Shown here one piece after another: positions 44,406 to 45,421 of a DNA stretch of 45,421 nucleotides. The number at the start of each line of letters is the position of its first letter. Within the stretch, counting starts at the first letter, position 1. Location of the stretch: contig NZ_NJCX01000027.1 in assembly GCF_002632875.1 (NCBI RefSeq), positions 3,078 through 48,498 on the forward strand, given 5' to 3'. This DNA comes from Xenorhabdus kozodoii (GTDB taxonomy: Bacteria > Pseudomonadota > Gammaproteobacteria > Enterobacterales > Enterobacteriaceae). The position numbers and the translations under genes were made by a program. The notes below the pieces were generated by a model, which did no database searches, was not told the DNA's origin, and saw only the letters and a program-made list of their open reading frames with translations.

Positions 44406-45421
44406 TTAATTCACTCTCTCCATTTAGCAGGGCGCGCAGTTCATCTTCGGACAAGTTTTCCAACTCTTTTTGCAGCGATTCGATATCTTCTGGTGCAAAA
44501 AAGGTTTCAATCTGTCTTGACGCAATAAGTTCAGCGAGTTCAGAAAGTTCTGGATGGGTAAATATGTCCTGGATGGACACTTCAAGCTGGAATTTATCCC
44601 GTAATCTTGCCATTAACTGAATGATTGATAAGGAATTCCCACCTAAATCAAAGAAGCTGTCATGGCGGCCGATTTGTTCTAACCCCAATAAACTCTGCAA
44701 GATGGCGGCAACCTGCTGCTCGATTTCACCTTGGGGAGCCTCATAGTCACGGCTGGCGATGGCGCTGCGATCGGGCGCGGGCAGAGCCTTACGATCTAAT
44801 TTGCCACTGCCGGTTAATGGGAAGGCTGCCAGCATGACAAACGCGGCAGGCACCATATAGCTAGCCAGACGGCGATTCAGTTGTTCACGCAGGCTATTGG
44901 CATCTGGCGTGAAGCCGGATTGCGGTATGACATAGGCTACCAGTCGTTTGTCACCGGTTTCTTCTGTGCGGGCGATCACCACCGCATCCCTGACGCCTTC
45001 ACAGGCGGCCAGTTGTGCCTCAATCTCCCCCAATTCAATGCGGAAGCCGCGGATTTTGACCTGAAAATCGTTGCGTCCCAGATAGTCAATCATGCCGTTT
45101 GGCAACCAGCGCCCTAAGTCACCGGTTTTGTACATGCGTGCATTTGGCTGCGTGCTGAAGGGATCAGGGATAAATTTCTCGGCAGTCATCTCCGGTTTAT
45201 TCAGATAACCCCGTGCGACGCCTGCGCCACCAATATGAATTTCACCCCTGACGCCAATCGGCGCCGGTCGTCCTTGGGTATCCAGAATATAAATGCGGGT
45301 ATTGGGGAGTGGATAACCGATCGGGATAGCCCCGTCGAAAGGCGGAAGGTTTTGGTTGTCCAGTTTCAGGGTGGTGGCAATCACCGTGGTTTCCGTCGGG
45401 CCATAGGAGTTAATCCAGCGG
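44398..45421 (-). CDS. Upstream nonribosomal peptide synthetase, partial (A-T C-terminus)
   Basis: This is the C-terminal end of another NRPS whose start lies beyond the right edge; the frame is open to base 45421. It shows the second half of an A domain (the end of the WINSYGPTETT motif, VIATTLKLDN, IPIGYPLPNTRIYILD, MYKTGDLGRWLPNG, FQVKIRGFRIELGEIE, NGKLDRKAL-like SGKLDRKAL) and a T domain with phosphopantetheine Ser in FFDLGGNSLSIIQL. The last 35 residues (EDIESLQKELENLSEDELRALLNGE) are acidic and helical, as for a C-terminal docking segment. Visible pocket residues (S, V, I) match those of the downstream A domains. It overlaps the downstream NRPS start by 8 bases. Confidence 0.92.
   Translation of the reverse strand, partial: RWINSYGPTETTVIATTLKLDNQNLPPFDGAIPIGYPLPNTRIYILDTQGRPAPIGVRGEIHIGGAGVARGYLNKPEMTAEKFIPDPFSTQPNARMYKTGDLGRWLPNGMIDYLGRNDFQVKIRGFRIELGEIEAQLAACEGVRDAVVIARTEETGDKRLVAYVIPQSGFTPDANSLREQLNRRLASYMVPAAFVMLAAFPLTGSGKLDRKALPAPDRSAIASRDYEAPQGEIEQQVAAILQSLLGLEQIGRHDSFFDLGGNSLSIIQLMARLRDKFQLEVSIQDIFTHPELSELAELIASRQIETFFAPEDIESLQKELENLSEDELRALLNGESELNE

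Noticed and set aside
1-45421. CRISPR array
   Set aside because: No regularly spaced short direct repeats with unique spacers were seen; the only periodic repeats are the 3.3 kb NRPS modules.

Overview
The window looks like a chromosomal segment of an entomopathogenic enterobacterium of the Xenorhabdus/Photorhabdus kind. This is inferred from an E. coli-like housekeeping backbone (mnmC, fabB, pdxB-usg-truA-dedA-accD-folC-dedD-cvpA-purF-ubiX, yfcH, yfcG, yfcD), moderate GC, scattered short palindromic repeats and a large NRPS locus. No database search was possible, so the genus is an inference.

Region 1 (about 1-7530) is the right end of an integrated phage-like element. It carries only a head and packaging cassette, in the order capsid, prohead protease, portal, head-tail adaptor, connector, HNH nuclease, small terminase, large terminase. 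There are no tail, tape-measure or lysis genes. Two small regulatory or replication-type ORFs follow, then a sequence resembling the 3' end of a tRNA-Arg(CCU) gene (a probable attR). This fits a capsid-forming phage-inducible island (cf-PICI), a satellite that builds its own capsid and takes tails from a helper. A terminator and a strikingly well-folded leader RNA (153-257) precede the capsid gene. A decayed IS982-like transposase lies just outside the probable attR.

Region 2 (8.1-12.3 kb) holds a GNAT acetyltransferase, mnmC, and divergent fabB with recognisable FadR and FabR operators. Region 3 (12.3-19.6 kb) is an accessory insertion in the backbone: a TctCBA tripartite tricarboxylate transporter with its divergent TctDE two-component system, then a DMT exporter with a divergent AraC-type regulator.

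Region 4 (19.7-32.4 kb) is the conserved backbone: vitamin B6 (pdxB), tRNA pseudouridine (truA), fatty acid (accD), folate (folC), envelope (dedA, dedD, cvpA), purine (purF, behind a PurR box) and ubiquinone (ubiX) genes. Next come a DoxX-like membrane protein, yfcH, yfcG and yfcD. A MITE-like inverted-repeat element sits between purF and ubiX.

Region 5 (32.5-45.4 kb) holds an unidentified protein with a beta/gamma-crystallin-like N-terminus and a large minus-strand NRPS locus. The complete 3595-residue synthetase is C-A-T-C-A-T-C-A-T-TE. It is translationally coupled to an upstream NRPS that runs off the right edge. All three complete adenylation domains have the same inferred binding-pocket residues, and the visible part of the fourth agrees, so the product may be built from repeated copies of one residue, possibly a basic one.
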